A program made the position numbers and the translations under genes. Positions 1-5,991 of a DNA stretch of 17,026 nucleotides are shown here, in pieces. The notes beneath the pieces were generated by a model, which saw only the letters and a program-made list of their open reading frames with translations, did not search any database and was not told where the DNA came from. The first letter of the stretch is position 1. The number at the start of each line of letters is the position of its first letter. Origin of the DNA: Christensenella sp. UBA1214 (GTDB lineage: Bacteria > Bacillota > Clostridia > Christensenellales > CAG-138); the NCBI GenBank assembly GCA_002309375.1, contig DBXK01000037.1, forward strand, positions 41,168 through 58,193, written 5' to 3'.

Positions 1-953
1 AAGGAACGGCAGCCGCCGGCGCAGAATTTCCCCATCGGGCAGTCGGCGCATTTGCCGGTCAGCATCTCCTTTTTGAACTGACGGTTATAGGCAAAAGCCC
101 CGGGATCCTCCCAGATCTCGCGGAGGCTCCTTTCGCGCAGGTTTCCCTCGTTGAAGCGCTCGTCGTACATCGATTCGCAGCCGCGGATATTGCCGACGCT
201 GTCGATGCCGACCGATGTCAGCCCGGCGCGGCAGCCGGTGAAGACGGCCTTTCCGCTCCTGTTCCCGCGGAGGCTCCCCTCGCCCTCCGTATAATAGCCG
301 ATGTTGTCCGCAATGCCGACGGCGAACGGCGCGTCGGCGTGCTTTTCGACGAAGGCGATGACCTTCCGCGGATCGAAGCGGAAGTCGATCCCGCCGTTCG
401 AGGCGTTGCCCATCGGCGAGCAGGCCTGCAGCTGCCATGCGGCGATCCCGCTTTTTTCGAGGATCGCATACATAGCCTCAAGCAGCAGGGCGTTTTCGCC
501 GTTCAGCGTCGTGATGACCGTTGCGGGGATTCCGTTTTCGAGAAGCGTCGCGATCGCGTTCATCGCGCGGCGGAAGCTGCCCGTTTGGCGGTATTTGTCG
601 TGGACCTCCTCCGTGCCGTCCAGCGAAACGGCGACGGATTCGATATCGAGTTTTTTAAGCTTTTCTATATGTTCGGGTCTGAACAGGAATCCGTTCGTGA
701 TGATCGCGACGGCGACGCCGCGGCCGGTCAGCCGGGCGACGATCCTGTCCCAATCGGGCCGCATGAAGACCTCGCCGCCGATCAAAGAGACGCGGCGGCA
801 GCCGAGATCGGCGAGCTGATCCGCGGCGGAGAGGCATTCCTCCGTCGTGAGCTCGTTTTCCCTTGCCTTGCCCGCGCGCGAACCGCAGTATTTGCAGTTA
901 AAGCAGCAGGCGAGCGTGATCTCCCAAACGCAGGAGCGAAGCTTGAATTCCAT
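1..953 (-). CDS. Radical SAM/SPASM domain protein (3' end outside window)
   Basis: Reading leftwards from the ATG at 953, 317 residues are visible before the window edge; the frame is still open. The N-terminus carries the CX3CX2C cluster motif (Cys16, Cys20, Cys23) that binds the 4Fe-4S cluster cleaving S-adenosylmethionine, followed by a GGE motif at 59-61 and a LDG segment near 111-113. The C-terminal part has SPASM-type cysteines at 241, 259, 302, 305, 311 and 315 (CX2CX5CX3C at the end), which in this family hold auxiliary 4Fe-4S clusters. SPASM enzymes commonly modify ribosomal peptides or proteins; cytoplasmic. The start lies two bases after the stop of the VYxGP-repeat gene, so the two are co-transcribed and probably translationally coupled. 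The only Shine-Dalgarno-like stretch (AAAGGA, 972-977) is 18 bases away, which favours coupling. The substrate is not shown by the sequence; the repeat protein is the obvious candidate. An anaerobic sulfatase maturase is an alternative, but no sulfatase is nearby. Confidence 0.92.
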   Translation of the reverse strand, partial: MEFKLRSCVWEITLACCFNCKYCGSRAGKARENELTTEECLSAADQLADLGCRRVSLIGGEVFMRPDWDRIVARLTGRGVAVAIITNGFLFRPEHIEKLKKLDIESVAVSLDGTEEVHDKYRQTGSFRRAMNAIATLLENGIPATVITTLNGENALLLEAMYAILEKSGIAAWQLQACSPMGNASNGGIDFRFDPRKVIAFVEKHADAPFAVGIADNIGYYTEGEGSLRGNRSGKAVFTGCRAGLTSVGIDSVGNIRGCESMYDERFNEGNLRERSLREIWEDPGAFAYNRQFKKEMLTGKCADCPMGKFCAGGCRS

Positions 954-955
954 GA

Positions 956-1576
956 TCAGATCAGTAAATTGTCCTTTGAAGGATCCGGACGGAGCTTCGG
1001 CTTATCGCCGACCGGACCTTCCTTCGGCAGTCTTGCGCCGCATTCCATGCAGAAATTAGCCCTTTCGTCCGCCGGCGTTCCGCAGACAGGGCAGAAGCGC
1101 TTCGCGCCCGGCGCGATCGGCTGCATCGGTTTCGCTGCGCCGGGATCCATCCCCGGGCGAATAACGGGTCCGGCATACACGAGCATCATCGACGGACGCC
1201 GCGGTCCGTCGTTTTCCGCCTTCACCGGCGGCGCGGGGCAGGCATAGACCCCCTTCATCATCGGGCCGTCATCACGCTCCGGCTTTTTATCCTCCGGCCG
1301 GGACCAGACGGGGCCCGGGCCGGCATAGACCTTCCCCATCGGCGGCTCCGGCTCCGGTTCAGGACCCGCATAGACCGCTTCGATTGGGGTATCGTCCTCC
1401 CCGAGCTCGCCCATCATGCCGGGGCCTCCGTAAACGTCGTTGATCTCGGTATCGGTATCATCCTCAAGATAATTGTTCGGGTATTCCCCGCCGTTCCGCT
1501 TTTCCCTCGCTTTTTTCGCGAAGAATTCCGGCCCGGCGTAGACCGCCCGCATCTCGATATCCCTTTTTCTTTTCAT
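956..1576 (-). CDS. VYxGP-repeat protein with C-terminal zinc ribbon; possible radical SAM substrate
   Basis: A 206-residue protein that I do not recognise as a named family. Six degenerate VY(A/G)(G/C)P motifs occur at residues 12-16, 48-52, 68-72, 83-87, 110-114 and 133-137, spaced irregularly (15-36 residues) and joined by charged, Pro- and Met-rich linkers; repeat 5 reads VYACP. The C-terminal part has a double CX2CG zinc ribbon (Cys162, Cys165, Cys176, Cys179). There is no signal peptide or membrane segment. An ATG at 1630 extends the frame upstream, but it overlaps the -10 box; the ATG at 1576 has a near-perfect GGAGGTGA eight bases away, so I chose it. The gene is followed after two bases by a radical SAM/SPASM enzyme. 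By inference it could be a multi-core modified-peptide precursor or a repeat-bearing protein substrate whose Tyr residues are altered. It could also simply be a low-complexity scaffold. Function is unproven. Confidence 0.85.
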   Translation of the reverse strand: MKRKRDIEMRAVYAGPEFFAKKAREKRNGGEYPNNYLEDDTDTEINDVYGGPGMMGELGEDDTPIEAVYAGPEPEPEPPMGKVYAGPGPVWSRPEDKKPERDDGPMMKGVYACPAPPVKAENDGPRRPSMMLVYAGPVIRPGMDPGAAKPMQPIAPGAKRFCPVCGTPADERANFCMECGARLPKEGPVGDKPKLRPDPSKDNLLI

Positions 1577-1580
1577 TTTT

Positions 1581-1589
1581 CTCACCTCC
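1581..1589 (-). promoter_or_regulatory. Strong Shine-Dalgarno deciding the start of the VYxGP-repeat gene
   Basis: The minus strand reads GGAGGTGAG followed by AAAA and the ATG at 1576. This long match to the 16S 3' end places the start at residue 19 of the longest open frame. Confidence 0.85.
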
Positions 1590-1620
1590 GCGGCGGGTTT
1601 GCGGCGCTGCCGCTTCGTAT

Positions 1621-1649
1621 ATTTTAACATATCCGCGCAATGGATTCAA
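1621..1649 (-). promoter_or_regulatory. Promoter of the repeat protein/radical SAM operon
   Basis: On the minus strand TTGAAT (1649-1644) is followed by a 17-base spacer and TAAAAT (1626-1621), with an extended TGT just before the -10 box. It sits about 45 bases upstream of the chosen ATG and matches the housekeeping sigma consensus well. Confidence 0.75.
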
Positions 1650-1729
1650 CAATCACCGCGAAACTTCGCAAGAACCTCCCCAGCCCTGTCCGGCAGGCTC
1701 CGAAGGAAACCGGCGCCTTCATTGCCCGC

Positions 1730-1758
1730 TTGCCATTTTTTCCGTTTTATTATATATT
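1730..1758 (+). promoter_or_regulatory. Promoter of the ECF sigma operon
   Basis: TTGCCA (1730-1735), a 17-base spacer and TATATT (1753-1758) form a housekeeping-type promoter in the divergent gap between the radical SAM operon and the sigma gene. About 89 bases separate the -10 box from the TTG start, so the 5' leader is roughly 80 bases. No clear ECF-type autoregulatory promoter could be assigned. Confidence 0.6.
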
Positions 1759-1833
1759 GTTGCTGTCCGCAACCCGGGCACTGCGTTTTCTGTGTTTATT
1801 GGCAGAGAAGATCGGTTGACCGAGGATCGAAGA

Positions 1834-1840
1834 AAGGAGG
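1834..1840 (+). promoter_or_regulatory. Shine-Dalgarno deciding a TTG start of the sigma gene
   Basis: AAGGAGG lies seven bases before the TTG at 1848. No ATG in frame is near, and the family's N-terminal alignment begins here, so TTG is the likely start. Confidence 0.8.
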
Positions 1841-1847
1841 CGGCGCA

Positions 1848-2402
1848 TTGGAGGACGAAAAAATCATCGCGCTCTTTTTAAAGCGCGACGAGGCGGCGCT
1901 TGCCGAGGTTTCCCGGAAATACGGGAATTATCTCCGCTCGATCGCCTTCAACATCCTGCGGGATGAAGCCGCGGCGGAGGAATGCGTGAACGACGCGCTG
2001 CTTCGCGCCTGGCAGACGATCCCGCCGATGGAGCCCGAGCTGCCCGCCGCCTATTTCGGGAAGCTCACCCGCTCGATCGCGCTGAACGCTTACGAGGCGA
2101 GGCGCGCAAAGAAGCGCGGCGGAGGCGAAACGGAGGCGGCGCTCGACGAGCTCGGGGGCTGCATCCCGGCGAAGAGCAGCGATATTGCCGAAAGCCTTGC
2201 CCTCAGGGAAGCGCTGGACCGCTTTCTTTCCGGGCTGGGCGAGGAAAGCCGCATCATTTTCCTGCAGCGCTACTGGTATTTCCGCACGGTCGCGGAGATC
2301 GCATCGGAGCTCGGCGTCAGCCGCAGCAAGGTCAAAAGCTCGCTTTTCAGAACGCGAAACAAACTCATGAACTATCTTGAAAAGGAGGGATTGTTTATAT
2401 GA
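1848..2402 (+). CDS. ECF-type RNA polymerase sigma factor
   Basis: A 184-residue sigma factor of the sigma-70 ECF group, which directs RNA polymerase to a stress or envelope regulon. Sigma region 2 spans roughly residues 15-80 (the stretch with YLRSIAFNILRD and the acidic AEECVND helix). Sigma region 4 spans about 120-175, with the helix-turn-helix TVAEIASELGVSRSKVKSSL near 147-166. The length is normal for two-domain ECF factors. The start is a TTG behind AAGGAGG; the longer open frame to 1599 is non-coding leader. The stop overlaps the next gene's start in an ATGA, so sigma and its membrane partner are made together, the usual layout for ECF/anti-sigma pairs. What it senses is not visible. 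Confidence 0.93.
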   Translation: MEDEKIIALFLKRDEAALAEVSRKYGNYLRSIAFNILRDEAAAEECVNDALLRAWQTIPPMEPELPAAYFGKLTRSIALNAYEARRAKKRGGGETEAALDELGGCIPAKSSDIAESLALREALDRFLSGLGEESRIIFLQRYWYFRTVAEIASELGVSRSKVKSSLFRTRNKLMNYLEKEGLFI

Positions 2403-3424
2403 ATAACACAGAAAAACGCATTGATCCCGCCGCCGCGCTTTCGGATATCGGCGGCGAAATGATCCTTGAAGCCGCACCGGCCGGCGCAAAAAAGCGCAGT
2501 ACCGTCCGCATTTGGATCGCATCCGCCGCAGCGCTCGCGGCCGCCGCGGCCGTCGTGCTGACGCTGACCTTCCTGCCCAAAGCGGCCGGAAATAAGCCCG
2601 GGCTCACTCAGGCGGAAGCCGATAAGCCCGAACCCGCAGTCATCGAAAACACCGAAGAACCCGCGCCGGAGATCACGGCAGAGCCGGATAAAGAAGCTGT
2701 TGTTATACCGATGCGGGCTATCCCCATCGGCGCCGCGTCCACGGGCGAGGAACTGAACGAGATCTACATCGAGCACGGCGAAGAGATCAAGGTTTGCCCC
2801 GGCGCGATCTCCGAGGCTTCACACGGCGACGACCCGTGGACCGCACCGACGCCGCAGGATGTTTTGAACGATCCGGAGCTTTCCGTTTTCCGCGGCACGG
2901 TAACAAAGGTCGAGTTCTATAACCTTGTCTTCGCCGGGACAGACGAGTATCGCGGTGAGGATGCCTGCAAGGTTGTTTCGGTCGTCACACTTCGCGTTAA
3001 GGAATGCTATAAGGGCAGCCTCGAGCCCGGCAGCGAAACCACCGTTTTGATCTTCGGCGGTATTTACAGCGGCTGGACCTTCGAACCGCCCATCGGCGCA
3101 CCGGGCAGCGCCAGCCACTACTGGAACCTGCTCGCACCCGGCGTCGAGATCATAATGCTTGCCCACGAATGCACAGAGGATGATAATGTCAATATCTTTG
3201 TCCACCTCTGCGACGCCGACGATACGGTACTCAATTACCGTTTCTACTACCGCGACCTTGCCGACTGTCACTATCAGAGATCCGGCGGCACGCTTTTCAT
3301 CGACGACGGCAGCCGTTTCCTTTACGACACCGAGATCTATGACAAAACCATGCTTGGCGAAAAACCGTCGCTGGATTCCGCGGAAGCGTTCATCATCGGC
3401 GTGATCAACGAAAAAGCGGTCTGA
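2399..3424 (+). CDS. Single-pass membrane protein, probable anti-sigma/sensor partner of the ECF factor
   Basis: A 341-residue protein that overlaps the sigma gene by 4 bases and has its own AAGGAGGG. A short cytoplasmic segment (1-36, with SDIGGEMILEAA near 15-26) resembles the N-terminal helix of clostridial proteins encoded next to ECF sigma factors. One Ala-rich transmembrane helix lies at about 38-59, then a Pro/Glu-rich linker (about 62-100), then an extracellular domain (about 110-341). That domain has beta-type strands, such as VFRGTVTKVEFYNL and VVTLRVKECYKG, and several cysteines. There is no zinc-binding HXXXCXXC anti-sigma motif, so it is not a classical ZAS protein. By position and topology I infer a sigma-regulating sensor, but direct sigma binding is not demonstrated. 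A sigma-controlled membrane protein is the alternative. Confidence 0.8.
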   Translation: MNNTEKRIDPAAALSDIGGEMILEAAPAGAKKRSTVRIWIASAAALAAAAAVVLTLTFLPKAAGNKPGLTQAEADKPEPAVIENTEEPAPEITAEPDKEAVVIPMRAIPIGAASTGEELNEIYIEHGEEIKVCPGAISEASHGDDPWTAPTPQDVLNDPELSVFRGTVTKVEFYNLVFAGTDEYRGEDACKVVSVVTLRVKECYKGSLEPGSETTVLIFGGIYSGWTFEPPIGAPGSASHYWNLLAPGVEIIMLAHECTEDDNVNIFVHLCDADDTVLNYRFYYRDLADCHYQRSGGTLFIDDGSRFLYDTEIYDKTMLGEKPSLDSAEAFIIGVINEKAV

Positions 3425-3442
3425 CAAAATGCACTGAAACAA

Positions 3443-3468
3443 GCGGGGGCTTCGGCTCCCGCTTTTTT
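3443..3468 (+). terminator. Rho-independent terminator of the sigma operon
   Basis: An 8-bp stem (GCGGGGGC with GCTCCCGC, one G-U pair) closes a TTCG tetraloop and is followed by six T. It starts 19 bases after the stop of the membrane protein. Confidence 0.9.
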
Positions 3469-3470
3469 GC

Positions 3471-3499
3471 TTGCCCGCGTTCCCCTGCGGTGCTATAAT
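3471..3499 (+). promoter_or_regulatory. galM promoter, giving a probably leaderless mRNA
   Basis: TTGCCC (3471-3476), a 17-base spacer and a perfect TATAAT (3494-3499) with an extended TGC before it. Only six bases separate the -10 box from the galM ATG, so transcription should start at or next to the start codon. The -35 box touches the terminator of the previous operon. Confidence 0.8.
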
Positions 3500-3505
3500 C
3501 GGGGT

Positions 3506-4513
3506 ATGGAAGAAATATGTGAAAAGAGTTTCGGTTTCGTCGGCAGTCGGGAGGCGCGGCTTTTCCGCCTCGATTCCCCCTGCCTTTCGGTCTCCGTCAC
3601 CGATTTCGGCGCGGCGATCACGGATATCACCCTCCGGGATCGGCACGGGAACCCTCGCAGCGTCGTACTCGGCTATGAGAATGCTGAAGGGTACGCGGCG
3701 GGAAGCTGCTTCCTCGGCGCAGCGGTCGGGCGCTATGCCGGGCGGATCGGCGGCGCTTCGTTTAACCTCGGAGGGAAATGCTTCCGTCTTATTGCGAACG
3801 ACGGCGAGAACCATCTTCACGGCGAATTTTCGAAGCGATTCTTCGAAACGGAAAAGCTCGAAAACGGTCTCGTATTTCGCCTTGTCAGCCCCGACGGCGA
3901 CGAGGGCTTCCCGGGCGAGCTGCGTTTTTCGCTGAAAGTCTCCGTTATCGGGAACGTCCTTCGCCTTGAATACAATGCGGAGGCGGACGCGGATACGCCC
4001 GTCAATTTCACCAACCATTCCTATTTCAATCTGAATGGCGGCGGCACCGTGCTCGGCCACAGGCTGAAGCTTTTTTCGGATAAATACGCCGAAACGGACG
4101 CCGCGCTGATCCCGACCGGGCGGATCCTGCCCGTTCAGGGCACGGCATACGATTTCACCGAAGCAAGGCCGGTCTCCTCCGCATTCTCCGCCCTTCCCCG
4201 TGGCCTCGACACAAGCTTTATCCTTCAAGAAGGCGGCGGAATGAAAAACGCGGCCGAGCTTTATTCCGAAGAGTCGGGGATCCGCCTGCTCTGCCGCACG
4301 ACGCAGCCGACCGTCCACGTCTATACCGCCGGTTTCCTCGACGCTGACGCCGCAGCTTCCGCCGGGCACAGGAAGCATCCGCGCTTCGGAGGGATCTGCT
4401 TTGAGACCCAGCACCTGCCGGACAGCCCGAACAGGCCGGAGTTCCCCTCCGCGCTCCTCAGAAAAGGCGGGCGGTTCTTCGAAGCGACCGAATTCGTATT
4501 CGAAGCGCTCTGA
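3506..4513 (+). CDS. galM: Aldose 1-epimerase (galactose mutarotase)
   Basis: A 335-residue cytoplasmic enzyme interconverting alpha and beta anomers of glucose, galactose and related sugars. Family hallmarks are clear: the GRYAGRI stretch (75-81), NHLHGE (102-107), NFTNHSYFNL with catalytic-acid His171, and the ETQHLPDSPN stretch with catalytic-base Glu300. Length is typical. The longer frame beginning at 3467 covers the terminator T-run and the -35 box, so the ATG at 3506 is chosen. It has no real Shine-Dalgarno and lies six bases after TATAAT, which points to a leaderless transcript. It is separated by terminator and promoter from the sigma operon. The job fits with sugar use near the starch operon, since amylase and pullulanase products and their hydrolysates need anomer conversion. 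That functional link is inference. Confidence 0.95.
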   Translation: MEEICEKSFGFVGSREARLFRLDSPCLSVSVTDFGAAITDITLRDRHGNPRSVVLGYENAEGYAAGSCFLGAAVGRYAGRIGGASFNLGGKCFRLIANDGENHLHGEFSKRFFETEKLENGLVFRLVSPDGDEGFPGELRFSLKVSVIGNVLRLEYNAEADADTPVNFTNHSYFNLNGGGTVLGHRLKLFSDKYAETDAALIPTGRILPVQGTAYDFTEARPVSSAFSALPRGLDTSFILQEGGGMKNAAELYSEESGIRLLCRTTQPTVHVYTAGFLDADAAASAGHRKHPRFGGICFETQHLPDSPNRPEFPSALLRKGGRFFEATEFVFEAL

Positions 4514-4564
4514 TCCGCCGCCGGAAAGAAAAATCAAAAAAATAAAGCTTTTTATGCGTTTCTG

Positions 4565-4573
4565 TGTTATAAT
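4565..4573 (+). promoter_or_regulatory. Extended -10 promoter of the dockerin protein gene
   Basis: TGT followed by a perfect TATAAT (4568-4573). The -35 region (about 4545-4551) is poor, which extended -10 promoters tolerate. The leader to the ATG is about 50 bases and contains a GC-rich palindromic stretch near 4581-4595. Confidence 0.6.
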
Positions 4574-4627
4574 GTTTTAAACGGCGGCGCCGCTGCCGCA
4601 GCAACCAAGCCGAAAAGGAGAAAAAGC

Positions 4628-5278
4628 ATGAAAAAGATCATCGCATTACTGCTCAGCGTTCTTTTGATCGCCGCTCTGCCCGCCGCGCTTCTCGCCGAAA
4701 CGCAGCCCGAGCCCGCGGACGAGCCGATCCCGATCCACGAAGTCTATATCAAGGGCTTCCGTCCCGCCGTCGCAGGCTCCACGCCGGAATTCGCACATCC
4801 GCTCTTCACGGACGAGGCGGTTTTCGGCATTTACAACCACGTCTATTCCTACTGGCACGACAATACCGAAGGCCACGATATGTTCGATGAACAGACGCCG
4901 TTCGTGATCGACCATGAATACAGCGAGGGCTGCATGCTCGCCGCAGGCGAAGGCTATTATTTCGCGGAAGACTGTGTTTTCTATATCAACGGGCACTCGG
5001 AATACGTCGATTTCGTAATGCCGCATCAGTATTTCGACGGCTGCGTATACGTTCAGACCATCGCCTTCCCCTGCTATGAGCAGTACGTTCTCGGCGATAT
5101 CGACGGTACCGGCGGCGTTGAAGTCGGGGATGCTCTGCTCGCCCTGCGCGATGCGATGGGCATTGCCCCGCTCAGCGAGGAGCAGGCCTTCATCGGCGAC
5201 GTCGACTTCAGCGGCAGCGTGGCCGTTGCGGACGCCGTGATGATCCTCCGCGCCGCGATGGAGCTCATTGAACTCTGA
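4628..5278 (+). CDS. Small secreted protein with C-terminal type I dockerin
   Basis: A 216-residue protein with a Sec signal peptide (MKKIIALLLSVLLIAALPAA, cleavage probably near residue 23). A compact domain follows (about 33-152; aromatic-rich, HEVYIKGF at the start), of a beta-sandwich type common in secreted gut Firmicutes proteins; I do not recognise it further. Residues 155-216 are a type I dockerin with two calcium loops: DIDGTGGVEVGD (157-168) and DVDFSGSVAVAD (191-202), each followed by a helix. Dockerins bind cohesins on scaffold proteins of cellulosomes or amylosomes at the cell surface. No catalytic domain is visible, so it may be an accessory or adaptor component. AAGGAG lies seven bases before the ATG. 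The gene has its own promoter after galM and ends before a strong terminator. Confidence 0.88.
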   Translation: MKKIIALLLSVLLIAALPAALLAETQPEPADEPIPIHEVYIKGFRPAVAGSTPEFAHPLFTDEAVFGIYNHVYSYWHDNTEGHDMFDEQTPFVIDHEYSEGCMLAAGEGYYFAEDCVFYINGHSEYVDFVMPHQYFDGCVYVQTIAFPCYEQYVLGDIDGTGGVEVGDALLALRDAMGIAPLSEEQAFIGDVDFSGSVAVADAVMILRAAMELIEL

Positions 5279-5291
5279 TTCCCCCCTAAAC

Positions 5292-5330
5292 AAAAACAGC
5301 GGCCTGCGCCGATCGCAAGCCGCTGTTTTT
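5292..5330. terminator. Two-way rho-independent terminator between convergent genes
   Basis: The stem CAGCGGC/GCCGCTG, extended by a TGCG/CGCA inner stem, is flanked by A5 on the left and T5 on the right. It therefore works as a U-tract terminator on both strands, ending the dockerin gene (plus) and the zinc-ribbon membrane gene (minus). Confidence 0.92.
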
Positions 5331-5341
5331 TAATTTGTTTT

Positions 5342-5821
5342 TCAGTCCTTTTTGAAGTTCTTCTTATCGAGCCTTGCTCTGCAGAAGGGGCAGCGCAGGT
5401 CCTCGATCCCGTCGATGGTGGATTCGGGGAAAGCAAGCTCCTTGTTGCAGGATTGGCATGTCCCCTTGACGAAATCGATCGGGTCATAAACGGGCATCCC
5501 TTCGCGGCCCGGCATCGGGCAGTCCGAGCGGCTGAAGCCCGATCTTGTCAGCGGCTCCTGCGGTATTTCCGCATTCTTCTTTGCAGCTTCCGCGACCTGC
5601 CTGAGGCTTGAAGCGATCTGCTCGTTACCCTCCGCGATCCGCGCAAGGCCTAAGAACATGATCATAAGGAGCGCTCCCGCCGATACACATCCGCCCGCGA
5701 TGACTCCGAAAGTCAGGGAATGCCGCTTCAGGGCGAGTATCACGAATGCGATCGCGCCGAGCACGCCGATGATCAGTGCGGCAATGCCGGCGATTTTTAA
5801 CGTTTTTCCGGTATTTTTCAT
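5342..5821 (-). CDS. Small membrane protein with C-terminal zinc ribbon
   Basis: A 159-residue protein of unknown function. Two hydrophobic helices (about 8-32 and 38-59) make a small hairpin in the membrane. A charged helical segment (about 60-85) follows, then a linker and a CX2C...CX2C zinc ribbon near the C-terminus (CQSC and CPFC, 28 residues from first to last Cys in the cluster region). The ribbon should face the cytoplasm if both termini are inside. The start at 5821 has AAGGAGG nine bases upstream; the ATG at 5863 would overlap the -10 box. It ends just before the two-way terminator. The gene is isolated, with its own promoter, whose -10 region closely resembles that of the VYxGP gene, which also ends in a zinc ribbon. 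Confidence 0.82.
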   Translation of the reverse strand: MKNTGKTLKIAGIAALIIGVLGAIAFVILALKRHSLTFGVIAGGCVSAGALLMIMFLGLARIAEGNEQIASSLRQVAEAAKKNAEIPQEPLTRSGFSRSDCPMPGREGMPVYDPIDFVKGTCQSCNKELAFPESTIDGIEDLRCPFCRARLDKKNFKKD

Positions 5822-5853
5822 CGATGATGACCTCCTTCGATGCTGATGAGTAT

Positions 5854-5882
5854 ATTTTAGCATACTCCGGCAATAAGTACAA
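5854..5882 (-). promoter_or_regulatory. Promoter of the zinc-ribbon membrane gene
   Basis: On the minus strand TTGTAC (5882-5877), a 17-base spacer and TAAAAT (5859-5854) with extended TGC. A perfect 6-bp inverted repeat, GAGTAT/ATACTC (5848-5853 and 5862-5867), is centred on the -10 box and could be an operator. Confidence 0.75.
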
Positions 5883-5903
5883 TCGTTTTTTATTCAACCT
5901 AAT

Positions 5904-5942
5904 CAAAAAGAACGGACCCGACGCCGAAAAGCGCCGGATCCG
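5904..5942 (-). terminator. Rho-independent terminator of the starch/maltodextrin operon
   Basis: On the minus strand a 12-bp stem (5942-5931 with 5924-5913, two G-U pairs) closes the loop TTTTCG and is followed by TTCTTTTTG. It lies 50 bases after the MalG stop. A GGCGCC repeat pair between them (about 5962-5979) is a smaller hairpin. Confidence 0.9.
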
Positions 5943-5991
5943 CATTGCCTGATGATTGCGGCGCCAAAGCCGGCGCCATGCGTTTGGCCGA

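Noticed and set aside
339..1247. 302-codon open frame on the plus strand opposite the radical SAM and VYxGP genes
   Set aside because: It is antisense to a gene with complete CX3CX2C and SPASM motifs and to the VYxGP gene; no domain in the translation.
1577..1630. Upstream ATG extending the VYxGP protein by 18 residues
   Set aside because: It overlaps the -10 box, so it would not be transcribed whole, and it lacks a ribosome site; the start at 1576 has GGAGGTGA.
3467..3505. Upstream ATG extending galM by 13 codons
   Set aside because: It begins in the terminator T-run and covers the -35 and -10 boxes of the galM promoter; the added residues match nothing in the family.
2819..4537. 572-codon open frame on the minus strand across the sigma partner gene and galM
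   Set aside because: It crosses a terminator, a promoter and two well-supported plus-strand genes, and its translation shows no domain.
4514..4550. Possible terminator after galM
   Set aside because: Only a 4-bp TCCG/CGGA hairpin followed by an A-rich, not T-rich, stretch; it does not meet the pattern, so read-through into the dockerin gene is possible.
4581..4600. GC-rich palindrome in the dockerin gene leader as a riboswitch or attenuator
   Set aside because: Too short, no T-run and no known aptamer pattern; probably chance in GC-rich leader sequence.
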